From: an uncultured Ruminococcus sp.
GTDB taxonomy: Bacteria; Bacillota; Clostridia; Oscillospirales; Acutalibacteraceae
Assembly: GCA_902773045.1 (NCBI GenBank)
Contig: CACYDE010000222.1
Coordinates: 1 to 13,749 of the forward strand
Direction: 5' to 3'
DNA length: 13,749 nt
This document shows positions 13,748 to 13,749 of this stretch, in pieces; position 1 is the stretch's first letter; each line of letters begins with the position of its first letter. Under the pieces are notes generated by a model that was not told the DNA's origin, ran no database searches, and saw only the letters and a list, made by a program, of their open reading frames with translations. A program made the translations under genes and the position numbers.

Positions 13748-13749
13748 AA

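Noticed and set aside
1..13749. CRISPR arrays, tRNA or rRNA genes
   Set aside because: No evenly spaced direct repeats, cloverleaf with TTCGA-type arm in context, or rRNA core sequences were seen; the GGATTCGAC at 9141-9149 has no acceptor stem.

Overview
The window looks like a chromosome segment from a Gram-positive gut or rumen Clostridia relative, most like Ruminococcus/Oscillospiraceae. The reasons are an N-terminal type I dockerin on a secreted protein, a secreted GH13 alpha-amylase, strong GGAGG-type ribosome binding sites, near-consensus sigma-A promoters, and a DNA polymerase I whose proofreading site is degenerate. The placement is inferred from gene content only; no taxonomic marker gene is present.

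Layout from left to right. Positions 1-283 hold a possible transposase tail with two small hairpins, then a good promoter whose transcript would begin with a 12-bp hairpin. A short-chain dehydrogenase follows (311-1069), then a secreted alpha-amylase with an N-terminal starch-binding-like module (1347-3584) and a terminator. Next come two P-loop metallochaperone-type genes. The first is a classical COG0523 GTPase with an 80-residue His/Asp/Glu tract (3817-4989). The second is a COG0523-like N-terminus fused to a C-terminal domain resembling YcgQ/TIGR03943 (5264-6202). Each is followed by one copy of a ~165-bp repeat with inverted termini; a miniature relative of that repeat lies in the amylase leader. 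A two-gene minus-strand operon, a 69-aa protein and a four-cysteine zinc-ribbon protein, converges on them and shares a bidirectional terminator. A near-perfect promoter then drives a secreted dockerin-Ig-like-amidase protein (7498-8754), ending at a strong terminator.

About 500 bases of gene-free but hairpin-rich DNA follow (8838-9337). After these comes an apparent operon: alanine racemase (9338-10534), DNA polymerase I (10560-13154) and a small two-helix membrane protein (13197-13643). The window closes on a ~186-nt highly structured RNA (13562-13747) whose outer stem closes almost exactly at the window edge. It resembles the raiA-motif RNA class by memory and overlaps the 3' end of the membrane-protein gene.

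Three themes stand out. The middle section looks like metal (probably zinc) handling: two COG0523-type proteins, a YcgQ-like domain and a zinc ribbon. The amylase and the dockerin protein suggest a polysaccharide-degrading, possibly cellulosome- or amylosome-bearing cell. The non-coding DNA is unusually rich in structure: a mobile-repeat family, 5'-leader hairpins and a large 3' RNA. The best candidates for something under-described are the terminal RNA/CDS overlap, the small repeat family, and the GTPase-YcgQ fusion.
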